Shown piece by piece: positions 54,745 through 63,331 of a stretch of 64,000 nt of DNA (position 1 is its first letter; every line of letters begins with the position of its first letter). The stretch lies in assembly GCF_025736875.1 (NCBI RefSeq), contig NZ_CP107052.1, positions 62,001 through 126,000 of the forward strand, read 5' to 3'. The position numbers and the translations under genes were made by a program. A model generated the notes under the pieces. It worked only from the letters and a program-made list of their open reading frames with translations, searched no databases and had not been told where the DNA came from. This DNA comes from Candidatus Kirkpatrickella diaphorinae. GTDB taxonomy: Bacteria; Pseudomonadota; Alphaproteobacteria; Acetobacterales; Acetobacteraceae.

Positions 54745-55551
54745 ATGAGTCAGGCTTCTGAAGCACTGAAAGAGCGGGACACGGCGCGCGTCAAGGCGGA
54801 TGCCGCCATCGCCGTACGGGACCTGAGTTTCTATTACGGACATCATCAGGCACTCAAAAAGATCAATCTGGATTTTTTGAAACAGCGCGTCACGGCCATG
54901 ATCGGGCCTTCCGGCTGCGGTAAATCCACTTTGCTGCGGGTTTTCAACCGGATGTATGACCTTTACCCCGGCCAGCGCGCCGAGGGGCAGGTGACATTTG
55001 ACGGGGTCAATATCCTTGACCCGTCGCTTGACGTGAATGTGCTGCGGGCGCGGATCGGCATGGTTTTTCAGAAACCGACACCTTTCCCCATGTCGATCTA
55101 TGAAAATATCGCTTTCGGCGTGCGACTTCATGAGAAATTATCCCGCTCTGAAATGGATATGCGCGTTGAGGATGCCTTGACGCGCGTGGCATTGTGGAAG
55201 GAAGTTCGCGACCGCCTGAAAGACGGGGCGACGGGGCTTTCCGGCGGGCAGCAGCAACGCCTCTGCATCGCCCGCAGCATCGCCACACGGCCTGAAGTCC
55301 TGCTGCTGGATGAGCCGACCTCCGCGCTTGACCCGATCTCAACAGCGCGGATTGAGGAGCTGCTGGATGAGCTGAAAGAGGATTTCACCATCGCGATCGT
55401 GACGCATAACATGCAGCAGGCGGCGCGCTGTGCGGACCAGGTGGCCTTCTTCTATATGGGGGCGCTGGTGGAAGTGGGAGACGCTGACAAGATGTTCACC
55501 AACCCCCGCCAGAAACAGACGCAGGATTATATTACGGGACGATTTGGCTGA
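54745..55551 (+). CDS. pstB: Phosphate ABC transporter ATPase PstB
   Basis: This encodes 268 residues. Walker A is [17 protein letters not shown], the signature [16 protein letters not shown], Walker [15 protein letters not shown], and the switch region [18 protein letters not shown]. PstB powers phosphate uptake through PstCA and helps repress PhoR with PhoU when phosphate is plentiful. Confidence 0.96.
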   Translation: MSQASEALKERDTARVKADAAIAVRDLSFYYGHHQALKKINLDFLKQRVTAMIGPSGCGKSTLLRVFNRMYDLYPGQRAEGQVTFDGVNILDPSLDVNVLRARIGMVFQKPTPFPMSIYENIAFGVRLHEKLSRSEMDMRVEDALTRVALWKEVRDRLKDGATGLSGGQQQRLCIARSIATRPEVLLLDEPTSALDPISTARIEELLDELKEDFTIAIVTHNMQQAARCADQVAFFYMGALVEVGDADKMFTNPRQKQTQDYITGRFG

Positions 55552-55574
55552 TACGGTTTTCATGAGGTGTCGAG

Positions 55575-56285
55575 ATGGGTATGGATGGCGTACACACCGT
55601 TAAAAGTTTTGAGCATGAGCTTGACCATCTGCGCGGCATGATGGCCCGCATGTGCGGCATTGTTGAAAACCAGGTTTCTCAGGCTGTTTCAGCGGTCTTC
55701 GATCTCAACGTCACGGCAGCGCAGGAGGCGATCGACCATGATCCGATGGTCGATCAGCTTGAACGGGATATTGAAGGGCTTGCGATCCGCCTTCTTGCCC
55801 TTCGCAGCCCCATGGCGGGTGACTTACGGGAAATCGTGTCAGCGCTTAAAATCAGCAGTGACCTTGAACGTATTGGTGATTACGCAGCCTCCATCGCCCG
55901 ACGCAGCAAGCGGGTTGACCTGACGGAAAGTCTCTCCCTTTCCGGGTTGCGCAATATGGGGCGGATGGTGCAGGAAAATCTCCGTCGCGGCGCCGATGCC
56001 ATGACATTGCAGGACCCGGAACGCGCCCAGGAAGTCTGGGAGGCGGATTGCGAGGTCGATGAATATTACACCGCTTTGTTCCGGGAGTTGGTGACTTACA
56101 TGATGGAAGACCCGCGCAATATCGGGCCCTGCATCCATCTTCTCTTTATCGCTAAAAATCTGGAGCGGATTGGTGATCACACCACCAACATCGCCGAGCG
56201 CGTCTTTTACGCGGTAAAGGGTGAAAACCTTCCGCCCGTCCGCCCGAGGGGGAAAAGCTCGGCCGCGGACGCCATTGATCAATGA
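55575..56285 (+). CDS. phoU: Phosphate-signalling regulator PhoU
   Basis: This encodes 236 residues made of two PhoU helical repeats, each with the E/D-rich D-x-x-I/L-x-x-L pattern (for example DPMVDQLERDIEGLAIRLL and EADCEVDEYYTALFRELV). PhoU links PstB to PhoR and keeps the Pho regulon off when phosphate is available. It sits 24 bp after pstB and 11 bp before phoB. Confidence 0.94.
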   Translation: MGMDGVHTVKSFEHELDHLRGMMARMCGIVENQVSQAVSAVFDLNVTAAQEAIDHDPMVDQLERDIEGLAIRLLALRSPMAGDLREIVSALKISSDLERIGDYAASIARRSKRVDLTESLSLSGLRNMGRMVQENLRRGADAMTLQDPERAQEVWEADCEVDEYYTALFRELVTYMMEDPRNIGPCIHLLFIAKNLERIGDHTTNIAERVFYAVKGENLPPVRPRGKSSAADAIDQ

Positions 56286-56295
56286 TGTGACGTCA

Positions 56296-56982
56296 GTGGC
56301 GCAACTTATTTTCCTCGTTGAAGATGATCCCGCCCTCCAGACCATGCTGCGCTATAATTTGACGAGGATGGGTTACCGGGTCGAGGCGTTCACGACGGGG
56401 GAGGCGGCGTGGGCGCGCCTTCAGGATGCGCCGCCGGATGCGATCATTCTCGACTGGATGTTACCCGGCCTGTCGGGGCCTGATCTGTGCCGCCGCATCA
56501 GGATGACAGAGGCTCTGCGCACCCTTCCCGTTCTCCTGATGACGGCGCGATCGGCGGAGGAGGATAGTATTGAGGGGCTGGATAGCGGGGCGGACGCGTT
56601 TCTGACCAAACCTTACAGTTTTGAAGCATTGGAGGCGCATCTGCGTGCCCTCCTGCGCCGTGTGACCCCGTCACAAAGGGAGGTTCTGCGTTTTCAGGAT
56701 CTCACACTTAATCTTCAAACCCGCCGCGCCTCACGCGGGCCGCATCCGCTGAGTCTGGGCCCGACCGAATTCCGCCTCCTCGAATTTTTCATGCGGCACC
56801 CGCGGGAGGTCTTCTCACGGGAGACACTTTTAAAGCGCGTCTGGAATGAAAATATTTACGTCGAATTAAGGACGATCGACGTGCATATCAGACGCTTGAG
56901 ACTGGCCATGAAAGCCCATGACGGCATTGATTATATCAGGACAGTCCGGTCGGCAGGCTATGCGCTTGACGATCAGGCCTGA
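56296..56982 (+). CDS. phoB: Response regulator PhoB
   Basis: The GTG at 56296 gives 228 residues (MAQLIFLVEDDPALQTML). The receiver domain has the acidic pocket EDD, the phosphorylation Asp in AIILDWMLPGLSG and Lys in FLTKPYSFEALEA. The C-terminal OmpR-type winged helix includes LGPTEFRLLEFFMRHPREVFSRE and VDVHIRRLR-like DVHIRRLRLAM. Phosphorylated PhoB activates phosphate-starvation genes. It is followed by phoR, 10 bp away. Confidence 0.94.
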   Translation: MAQLIFLVEDDPALQTMLRYNLTRMGYRVEAFTTGEAAWARLQDAPPDAIILDWMLPGLSGPDLCRRIRMTEALRTLPVLLMTARSAEEDSIEGLDSGADAFLTKPYSFEALEAHLRALLRRVTPSQREVLRFQDLTLNLQTRRASRGPHPLSLGPTEFRLLEFFMRHPREVFSRETLLKRVWNENIYVELRTIDVHIRRLRLAMKAHDGIDYIRTVRSAGYALDDQA

Positions 56983-56991
56983 CAGCTTTCC

Positions 56992-58179
56992 ATGTTGACG
57001 ATCATATGGCTCGTCATGACGGGGGTCATCCTCGTGCTTTTCTGGCAGATTTTGCGCGTCAGGGAGAGGGGGCGGCGGCATGCCACGCCATCGCGCCCCG
57101 ATCCATTGTTGAGCCTGACTGAAACGGATGACACGCGCTTCACCTTCGCGGAATCGGTGCCGGTCCCCCTGGTCGTTCTGGATCGTGAGGGGCGATCTGT
57201 CCTCTCTAATCATCGTGCGGTGGCGATGTTCGGGGATGCGCTGGGCGCGATCCTGCGACATCCCGCTCTGCAGGCGGCCGTGAGCGCGGCGCGATCCGGC
57301 AACCCGACCTTTACGCAATTGGAAGTTGACGTGCCGGTGCAGCGCGTCCTCCAGATCCGTGTGAATAAGTGGGCGGAGACGCAAACGCACAAGGCGCGCA
57401 AGCGGGAAGATCACATGATCGTCGTGCTGGACGACCATACGGAGGCCGCCACCACACAGCGTATGCAGGCAGATTTTGTCGCCTATGCCAGTCATGAGCT
57501 GCGCACGCCGCTCGCTTCCATGTCCGCCATATTGGAAACAATCGAGGGGCAGGCTGCTGATGACCCGGCGGCGCAGAAGGAATTCCTCGCCATCATGTCC
57601 CGTCAGGCGGCACGGATGAGCAGGTTGATTGATCGGCTTCTGCATCTTTCCCGCGCGCAACGACTCGCGCATTGGCGGCCGGAGACGGAATTGCATCTCG
57701 ACAGGCTCTGGTCTCGCATGAGGGAGGAAATTGCCGGGCTCAGCCGTCAATATTCCGGACAGGTGATGATGCCGGAGAAAGTCGATTCTACCACTTTCCT
57801 CGGAGATGCGGATCAACTGGTTCAAATGCTTCTCAACCTTGTCGAGAATGCCCTGAAACATGCCGGGCCGGATTGTGAAATTGAGGTGATGGCGCGGGGT
57901 GACGCCACGTCCGGCGTCATGTTCAGCGTGTCGGATAATGGGCCGGGTGTTGCGGCAAAGCACCTTCCTCGATTAACGGAACAATTTTATCGCGTTGCCG
58001 GTGAGAATATTGGCGGATCCGGGCTTGGACTGGCCATCGTCAAACATATTGTCGATCGTCATGCGGGTCGGCTGAAAATCAGCAGCGCGGCGGGGGAGGG
58101 GTTTCAATGCGAAGTGTGGCTCCCCGGTGCCACGCCGAATCATGACCCCGAAACCACGCCCCCTGCCGAACATGCGTGA
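56992..58179 (+). CDS. phoR: Phosphate sensor histidine kinase PhoR
   Basis: This encodes 395 residues. There is an N-terminal membrane helix (IIWLVMTGVILVLFWQIL), a PAS-like region (about 40-140), the dimerisation and phospho-acceptor helix with ASHELRTPLASMSAI, and the ATPase domain with NLVENALKHAG, DNGPGVAAKHLPRL and GSGLGLAIVKHI. PhoR phosphorylates PhoB when phosphate is low. It is closely linked to phoB and is followed by pstS after about 100 bp. Confidence 0.93.
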   Translation: MLTIIWLVMTGVILVLFWQILRVRERGRRHATPSRPDPLLSLTETDDTRFTFAESVPVPLVVLDREGRSVLSNHRAVAMFGDALGAILRHPALQAAVSAARSGNPTFTQLEVDVPVQRVLQIRVNKWAETQTHKARKREDHMIVVLDDHTEAATTQRMQADFVAYASHELRTPLASMSAILETIEGQAADDPAAQKEFLAIMSRQAARMSRLIDRLLHLSRAQRLAHWRPETELHLDRLWSRMREEIAGLSRQYSGQVMMPEKVDSTTFLGDADQLVQMLLNLVENALKHAGPDCEIEVMARGDATSGVMFSVSDNGPGVAAKHLPRLTEQFYRVAGENIGGSGLGLAIVKHIVDRHAGRLKISSAAGEGFQCEVWLPGATPNHDPETTPPAEHA

Positions 58180-58285
58180 AGGTCATTCCGGTGCTTGTCA
58201 GCCCGTTATGAATGGCGCAAAAAACAATGTCCGATGCGAAAGATGAAAAGTGAAGAACAACGCCCCTCAGAAAAGGCTTTATGAG

Positions 58286-59293
58286 ATGCGCCTCAAACGA
58301 TGGACTATTCTTTTCACGGGATGGGTCTTCTGCCTGGCGGCGCAGGCGGCTTCGGCAGATGAAATTACAGGGGCAGGCTCCAGCTTCGCGGCCCCGATCT
58401 ATGGTGCATGGGGTGAGGCTGTCAAAACCTCTCACCATCTGCTCGTCAATTATCAAAGTGTCGGCTCGGGCGCAGGCGTCAATCAGATCCTCGCCCGCAC
58501 CGTGGATTTCGGCGCAACGGATAAGCCTTTGGACATGGCAAGTCTGGCAGCGGGGCACCTTTATCAGTTTCCCAGTGTTATGGGGGCGATCGTCGTCATC
58601 GCGCATCTGCCGGGCGTAGATGTTTCCCGCCTTCGCCTTGATGGCCCCACCCTTGCCGGGATATTTGACGGCTCGATTCTCGATTGGGATGATCCGCGGA
58701 TCAAACGCCTGAATCCCGGCGTGGACCTGCCGGAAACATCTGTGGCGCCCCTGCATCGCGCGGATGCTTCCGGCACATCTTTCGTCTTTACCTCCTACCT
58801 CTCCAAAGTTTCCCCATCCTGGAAGCGCGGGATCGGCGCCGGGGCTTCCGTCGCGTGGCCCGGTGGCGCGGGGGCAAGGGGGAATGACGGTGTCGCGGCG
58901 GGCGTGCGTCAGACGGATGGCGGCATTGGCTATGTCGAATTTGCCTATGCAAAACAGAACCATCTGCCGGTGATCGCCCTTGCCAATCGCTCGGGCGCTT
59001 ATATCAAACCGGACATGGCCAGCTTCGAGGCCGCAGCACGTGCGGCACCATGGCAGCGCGCCAAGGGGAATGTCGTTGACCTGCTCGATACAGGTGGGGC
59101 GAATGGGTGGCCGATTATGAGCGCCACCTATGTCCTCGTCCCGCGCGATCACGCCAGGGAAGCCGTCCGGCGTTTTTTTGCCGCGGGCCTGATGGAGGGC
59201 GACGCTGCGGCACGCGGACTTGATTATGTCCCCTTGCCTCAGACGGTCAAAACCAAAATCCTCGCTGAATGGCCGGACCCGGTGCAGAAATAA
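58286..59293 (+). CDS. pstS: Phosphate-binding protein PstS
   Basis: The Met at 58286, behind AAAGG, gives 335 residues with a signal peptide (RLKRWTILFTGWVFCLAAQA). The phosphate-binding motif is present: ITGAGSSFAAPIYGAWGEA, and later GSGAGVNQIL, FGATDKPLD and RADASGTSFVFTSYL. PstS captures phosphate in the periplasm for PstCAB. Its position after phoR rather than before pstC is unusual. A GTG at 58250 would add 12 residues. Confidence 0.94.
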   Translation: MRLKRWTILFTGWVFCLAAQAASADEITGAGSSFAAPIYGAWGEAVKTSHHLLVNYQSVGSGAGVNQILARTVDFGATDKPLDMASLAAGHLYQFPSVMGAIVVIAHLPGVDVSRLRLDGPTLAGIFDGSILDWDDPRIKRLNPGVDLPETSVAPLHRADASGTSFVFTSYLSKVSPSWKRGIGAGASVAWPGGAGARGNDGVAAGVRQTDGGIGYVEFAYAKQNHLPVIALANRSGAYIKPDMASFEAAARAAPWQRAKGNVVDLLDTGGANGWPIMSATYVLVPRDHAREAVRRFFAAGLMEGDAAARGLDYVPLPQTVKTKILAEWPDPVQK

Positions 59294-59385
59294 ACCCATG
59301 ACGGCTTTGATGGCGACGCGAGATTTGGCGTTAGAGGCGAGTCCGGTTAATAGAGCCCTGAACATTTAAAAATCGAGGGTATCGT

Positions 59386-60630
59386 ATGAAGCAAAATTGG
59401 ATGTTGTGGGCCATCATTATCGCCATGATTGCCGGTATCGCGGCGGGGGGCGCCATCCATGCCCTTTGTGCTTCCGCGGCCATGCAGCAGCAAATCTCCA
59501 ATTATGTTTCCATTGGGTCCACGATTTTCCTCCGCCTGATTAAAATGATCATCGCGCCCTTGGTATTTTCCACCCTGACGGTCGGGATTGGGCGCATGAC
59601 CGATGCGGCCAGTGTGGGGCGTGTCGGTGGCAAGGCGTTGCTCTGGTTTATATGTTCGTCGCTTTTCTCGCTGACGCTGGGCATGTTGCTCGTCAATTTC
59701 TTTGAGCCGGGTGGCGGTATGCACCGCATCTCGATGTCGTCCGCGTCCGGTATTTCGACGAGTGGCCTCAACCTCCTCGACTTTGTCAATCATCTCGTTC
59801 CGGACTCGATCTTCCACGCGATGAGCGATAATGAGATCCTCCAGATCGTCGTCTTTTCCATTATTTTCGGTTGCGCTGCGGCGGCCCTGCCGGAGAAGTC
59901 GAAACTCGTCCTCGAGTGGGTGGAGAGCTTCTCCTACATCATTCTCAAAATGACGAACTTCATCATGCTGATGGCGCCGATTGCTGTTTTCTGCGCTTTG
60001 ACCGCGACCATCGGCGTCAATGGTCTTTCGATCATCGTCAGTTATGGCAAGTTCATGGGCGAGTTCTATCTGGCGCTCCTCGTACTATGGCTCTCGCTCG
60101 TCGGTGTTTCACTGATTTTCCTCGGCAAATCGGCCTTCAAACTGGTTGACCTGCTGCGTGAGCCCTTCCTCGTCGCCTTCTCGACCAGCACTTCTGAAGC
60201 CGCCTACCCGCTCATCCTTGAGCGTCTTGCTGAATTCGGCGTCGACCGCAAAATTTCATCTTTCGTGCTGCCGCTCGGCTATTCCTTCAATCTCGTTGGG
60301 ACGATGATGTATTGCTCCTTCGCGAGCATCTATATCGCGCAGGTTTACGATATCCCCCTGGCTTGGAGCACGCAGATCGCGATGTTGCTGACGCTGATGC
60401 TGACGAGCAAGGGCGTCGCCGGTGTGCCCCGCGCATCTCTGGTGGTGATTGCGGCAACATTGACGCAATTTGACCTGCCAGCGGAGGGCGTCGTGCTGAT
60501 CCTCGGTGTCGATACGTTTCTGGATATGGGTCGGTCTTCAACCAATGTTATCGGCAATTCCCTGTCTGCCGCCCTGGTGGCGAAGTGGGAAAATCAGCTC
60601 AAGCCGATGGCGAGATTATCGAAGACCTGA
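59386..60630 (+). CDS. Dicarboxylate/amino acid:cation symporter (DAACS)
   Basis: This encodes 414 residues of the GltP/DctA family. Recognisable motifs are IFLRLIKMIIAPLVFSTLTVGIG, the STSTSEAAYPL serine-rich reentrant loop (here AFSTSTSEAAYPL), NLVGTMMYCSFASIYIAQ and the C-terminal GVDTFLDMGRSSTNVIGN. These proteins import dicarboxylates, glutamate or aspartate with protons or sodium. The substrate is not determined. Confidence 0.9.
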   Translation: MKQNWMLWAIIIAMIAGIAAGGAIHALCASAAMQQQISNYVSIGSTIFLRLIKMIIAPLVFSTLTVGIGRMTDAASVGRVGGKALLWFICSSLFSLTLGMLLVNFFEPGGGMHRISMSSASGISTSGLNLLDFVNHLVPDSIFHAMSDNEILQIVVFSIIFGCAAAALPEKSKLVLEWVESFSYIILKMTNFIMLMAPIAVFCALTATIGVNGLSIIVSYGKFMGEFYLALLVLWLSLVGVSLIFLGKSAFKLVDLLREPFLVAFSTSTSEAAYPLILERLAEFGVDRKISSFVLPLGYSFNLVGTMMYCSFASIYIAQVYDIPLAWSTQIAMLLTLMLTSKGVAGVPRASLVVIAATLTQFDLPAEGVVLILGVDTFLDMGRSSTNVIGNSLSAALVAKWENQLKPMARLSKT

Positions 60631-60791
60631 CTTCTCCCTTCCCAGGGCCGGCCCCAAGATGAGTATGGTTCCTCGGGTGCAACACTGCGCCTTTCGATGA
60701 ACTACAATGACGCACACTCATTTCCTACAATCAAGACGTGGACGCGTCTCAAGGCGTGCGATGCATTCTGCATCGTGGCCGCCATAAAAGA

Positions 60792-60828
60792 TGCGCCGGG
60801 GAGCGGATTTCTCCATCTCCCCGGCGCA
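60792..60828 (-). terminator. Terminator of the amino-acid permease
   Basis: A 12-bp GC-rich stem, TGCGCCGGGGAG (60792-60803) with CTCCCCGGCGCA (60817-60828), around 13 nt. On the minus strand it is followed by TCTTTTATGG, so it fits the permease gene, whose stop is 28 bases upstream. Confidence 0.8.
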
Positions 60829-60855
60829 CAATGTTTCCGTGATGCGTGACGCGGC

Positions 60856-62295
60856 CTATCTGGCTGGGTGGATGCGTGCGGACTCCTCCACGCCTTCATC
60901 CACATAATGCCCGCGCATTTTCCATCCGAATATGAGGGCGATGGTGATCACAGGGATAAACGCGATGGTGATCGTCCCGCTGGGGTAATCGAACGCCATC
61001 ATAACGATGACGAGCGCAAAAAAAGCCAGGGTCAGCCAGGAGGAGAAGGGATACCACGGCATTTTGAAATTCTGCTCCGGGATATGGCCTTCCCGGATGC
61101 GGGTGCGCATCCGCATATGGCAGAGGATGATGCAGCTCCAGCTTGCCAGAATGCCGAGCGCTGAGAGATTGAGGGCAATTTCAAACACGGAGGATGGTAT
61201 CAGATAATTCAGCGCCACCCCGATCATATAGACGCTGACCGTCGTCAGGATCGCGACATAAGGGACGGAAAAGCGGTTCATCTTTTTAAGGGCATGGGGG
61301 GCGGAGCCGCCAACAGCCATGGCGCGCAACGTGCGCCCCGTTGAATAAAGGCCGGAATTGAAGCTTGAAAGCGCGGCGGTGATGACGACGATATTCATCG
61401 CTGTCTCGATCCCCGGAATATGGAGTTTGTCCAGAAACGTCACAAACGGGCTCTCATCCGCGCGATAGGCCCACCACGGCATCACACAGACGAGGAGGAT
61501 GACGGAGCCGACATAAAACACGGTGACACGCAAAAAGATCGACCGCACCACCCCACGGATGATTTCTCGCGGGTTATGGCACTCCCCGGCCGCGACCCCG
61601 ACAAGCTCAATGGCGGAGTAGGCGAAGATAATGCCCTGAAGCAGAAGAAGTGACGGCATGATGCCATGGGGAAAGAGGCCGCCATTTGCCGAGATCATCC
61701 AGAAGCCCGGGCGACGCCCATCGACGGGGATATGCCACCCGCAAACCCAGATCCCGATGATCAGGAAAAAGACGAGCGCCACCACTTTGATAATGGAAAA
61801 CCAGAACTCAAATTCCCCGAAATAACGGACGCTGATCAGATTGACGAGCCCGATGAAAGAGAGCGCGATCAATGCGAAGACCCATTGCGGCACGTCACCG
61901 AAAACCGGCCAGAAATGCATATAGACCGCGACAGCGGTGATATCGACGATGCCCACCATCGTCCAATAAAGGAAGGTCATCCACCCGGCGATATAAGCCG
62001 CGCGCTCACCGTAAAATTCACGCGCATAAGAGACGTAACTCCCGGCGGTGGGGCGATACATGATCAGCTCACCCAGAGCCCGCAGGATGAGGAAGGAGAA
62101 AAACCCGCAAATGAGGTAATCAATCGCGAGGGAGGGGCCGATCTCGTGAAGGCGCGCCCCGGCACCGAGGAAAAGCCCGGTTCCAATCGCGCCACCGATC
62201 GCGATCATCTGCATCTGTCGACGGCCCAGATCTCTGTGATAACCTTCATTGGCTGGGTCGATGAGAGGGGTATTCGCCGCGTCATTCTGAGTCAA
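60856..62295 (-). CDS. APC-family amino acid permease, TTG start
   Basis: From the TTG at 62295, behind GAGGGGAAAG, the protein has 479 residues, the usual length for this family; the frame is open 56 codons earlier, but that part has no permease features. Twelve helices are seen, with HRDLGRRQMQMIAIGGAIGTGLFLGAG (first helix), then GECHNPREIIRGVVRSIFLRV. These are characteristic of AroP/GabP-type amino acid transporters. The substrate is not clear. It is followed by a terminator. Confidence 0.9.
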   Translation of the reverse strand: MTQNDAANTPLIDPANEGYHRDLGRRQMQMIAIGGAIGTGLFLGAGARLHEIGPSLAIDYLICGFFSFLILRALGELIMYRPTAGSYVSYAREFYGERAAYIAGWMTFLYWTMVGIVDITAVAVYMHFWPVFGDVPQWVFALIALSFIGLVNLISVRYFGEFEFWFSIIKVVALVFFLIIGIWVCGWHIPVDGRRPGFWMISANGGLFPHGIMPSLLLLQGIIFAYSAIELVGVAAGECHNPREIIRGVVRSIFLRVTVFYVGSVILLVCVMPWWAYRADESPFVTFLDKLHIPGIETAMNIVVITAALSSFNSGLYSTGRTLRAMAVGGSAPHALKKMNRFSVPYVAILTTVSVYMIGVALNYLIPSSVFEIALNLSALGILASWSCIILCHMRMRTRIREGHIPEQNFKMPWYPFSSWLTLAFFALVIVMMAFDYPSGTITIAFIPVITIALIFGWKMRGHYVDEGVEESARIHPAR

Positions 62296-62761
62296 AATTC
62301 TTTCCCCTCTTTGCGGATTGCCACGTAACACAAATCGCAATCGTAATGAAAACCGGACACCTTGCCAATAGAGCGGTCCCTGACAAAGTGCCTGAGGCGA
62401 CGGCGTCAGGTGCCCCCAGGAGGGAGCGTCCCGAGATGCATCCGGGTAAATCAGGGCGTGCATCCGCCAAAATTTTGTTGGTTCGGACGGCCCGTTTCAG
62501 CATTAAAGGTGATTGCGGCTTTCCGCTCAACAAATTATCCCGGAGAGCGTGAACTTATAGTGAAGAAACCGCGTTTACGACAACTAAACGAAAAGTTTTC
62601 GTAAATTAAACGGTTTCTTAAATTTATGATCGCATCATCTGTCGTATCCTCCGCGTTGACCGAATGGGAAGTTAAACTTCCCGATTTTAAATGACGGCGC
62701 GACATCATCGGTCTTCGGACGGTCGAGGGGTGTCCTTGCCACAGCATGAGCAAGAAATTCG
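62296..62761. other. Intergenic region with nested inverted repeat
   Basis: About 465 bp between the divergent permease gene and a small membrane protein gene. No gene is supported. It contains the inverted repeat at 62565-62617 listed separately and probably the promoters of both neighbours. Confidence 0.5.
62565..62617. repeat. Nested inverted repeat, possible operator or cruciform
   Basis: GAAACCG (62565-62571) and TTTACGA (62574-62580) have complements TCGTAAA (62599-62605) and CGGTTTC (62611-62617). Inside is a 15-base palindrome ACGAAAA-G-TTTTCGT at 62588-62602, which overlaps part of the outer arm. It is AT-rich and unlike a terminator. Confidence 0.6.
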
Positions 62762-63121
62762 ATGTTAACGTTTCAAATTATCTTCGAATCCTTACTCGCG
62801 ATGCTTTTGGTCGCTACGATCGCCGTGACTGCAAGTGTCGGTCGAAACATGAGGCGATTACAGCAGGAAAAGAAAATGACTTTCGCGCTTGTCGCGATGC
62901 TGGAGCGCGCGACGAGCACGGCGCAGGCAGAGGCCGCCAGCCTAACGCGCCTGGTGGATATGATCCGGGCGGAGCGCGGACGGCCCGAATCCGGCAAACG
63001 CGGGGCGGCGAGTTGCTGCGCAAATGATGAGGCCGACCCGCCATCATCCGACGATAAAGCCACACCCGCCACGCGGAAGGACCAGAAATTCGGCTCCCGC
63101 TCGGAACATCCTTCTCTATGA
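62762..63121 (+). CDS. Small membrane protein (DUF6468-like)
   Basis: This encodes 119 residues with one N-terminal transmembrane helix (LTFQIIFESLLAMLLVATIAVTAS), then a coiled-coil-like helix (MRRLQQEKKMTFALVAMLERATSTAQAEAASL) and a low-complexity tail with Cys-Cys and Asp/Ser. This recalls DUF6468, a short membrane protein found near flagellar genes, though no flagellar gene is in the window. The stop overlaps the next ATG (ATGA at 63118-63121), so the two are coupled. Confidence 0.6.
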   Translation: MLTFQIIFESLLAMLLVATIAVTASVGRNMRRLQQEKKMTFALVAMLERATSTAQAEAASLTRLVDMIRAERGRPESGKRGAASCCANDEADPPSSDDKATPATRKDQKFGSRSEHPSL

Positions 63122-63258
63122 CGGTTCGGCGTCTCATGCTGGCCGTCATGATCATTCTGCTGTCTGTCATCATGATCAGCCTTGCCCAGAAAGTCTTATT
63201 ATTCAGGCAGGCGCAGGATGATGTCGGTTATGGCCATATGTCGGAAATGGCGCATTAA
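63118..63258 (+). CDS. 46-aa membrane protein coupled to the preceding gene
   Basis: An ATG overlapping the upstream stop encodes 46 residues: a single hydrophobic helix (LMLAVMIILLSVIMISLAQ) and a short charged tail (VLLFRQAQDDVGYGHMSE). The tight coupling supports it as a real gene. Function unknown; perhaps it forms a complex with the preceding DUF6468-like protein. Confidence 0.55.
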   Translation: MTVRRLMLAVMIILLSVIMISLAQKVLLFRQAQDDVGYGHMSEMAH

Positions 63259-63331
63259 TACGTCCTGACATTGTGATTTGCCTCACGCGCGTGTGTGGAC
63301 CATCGTCTCCGAAAAGGATCGGAGACCCATA

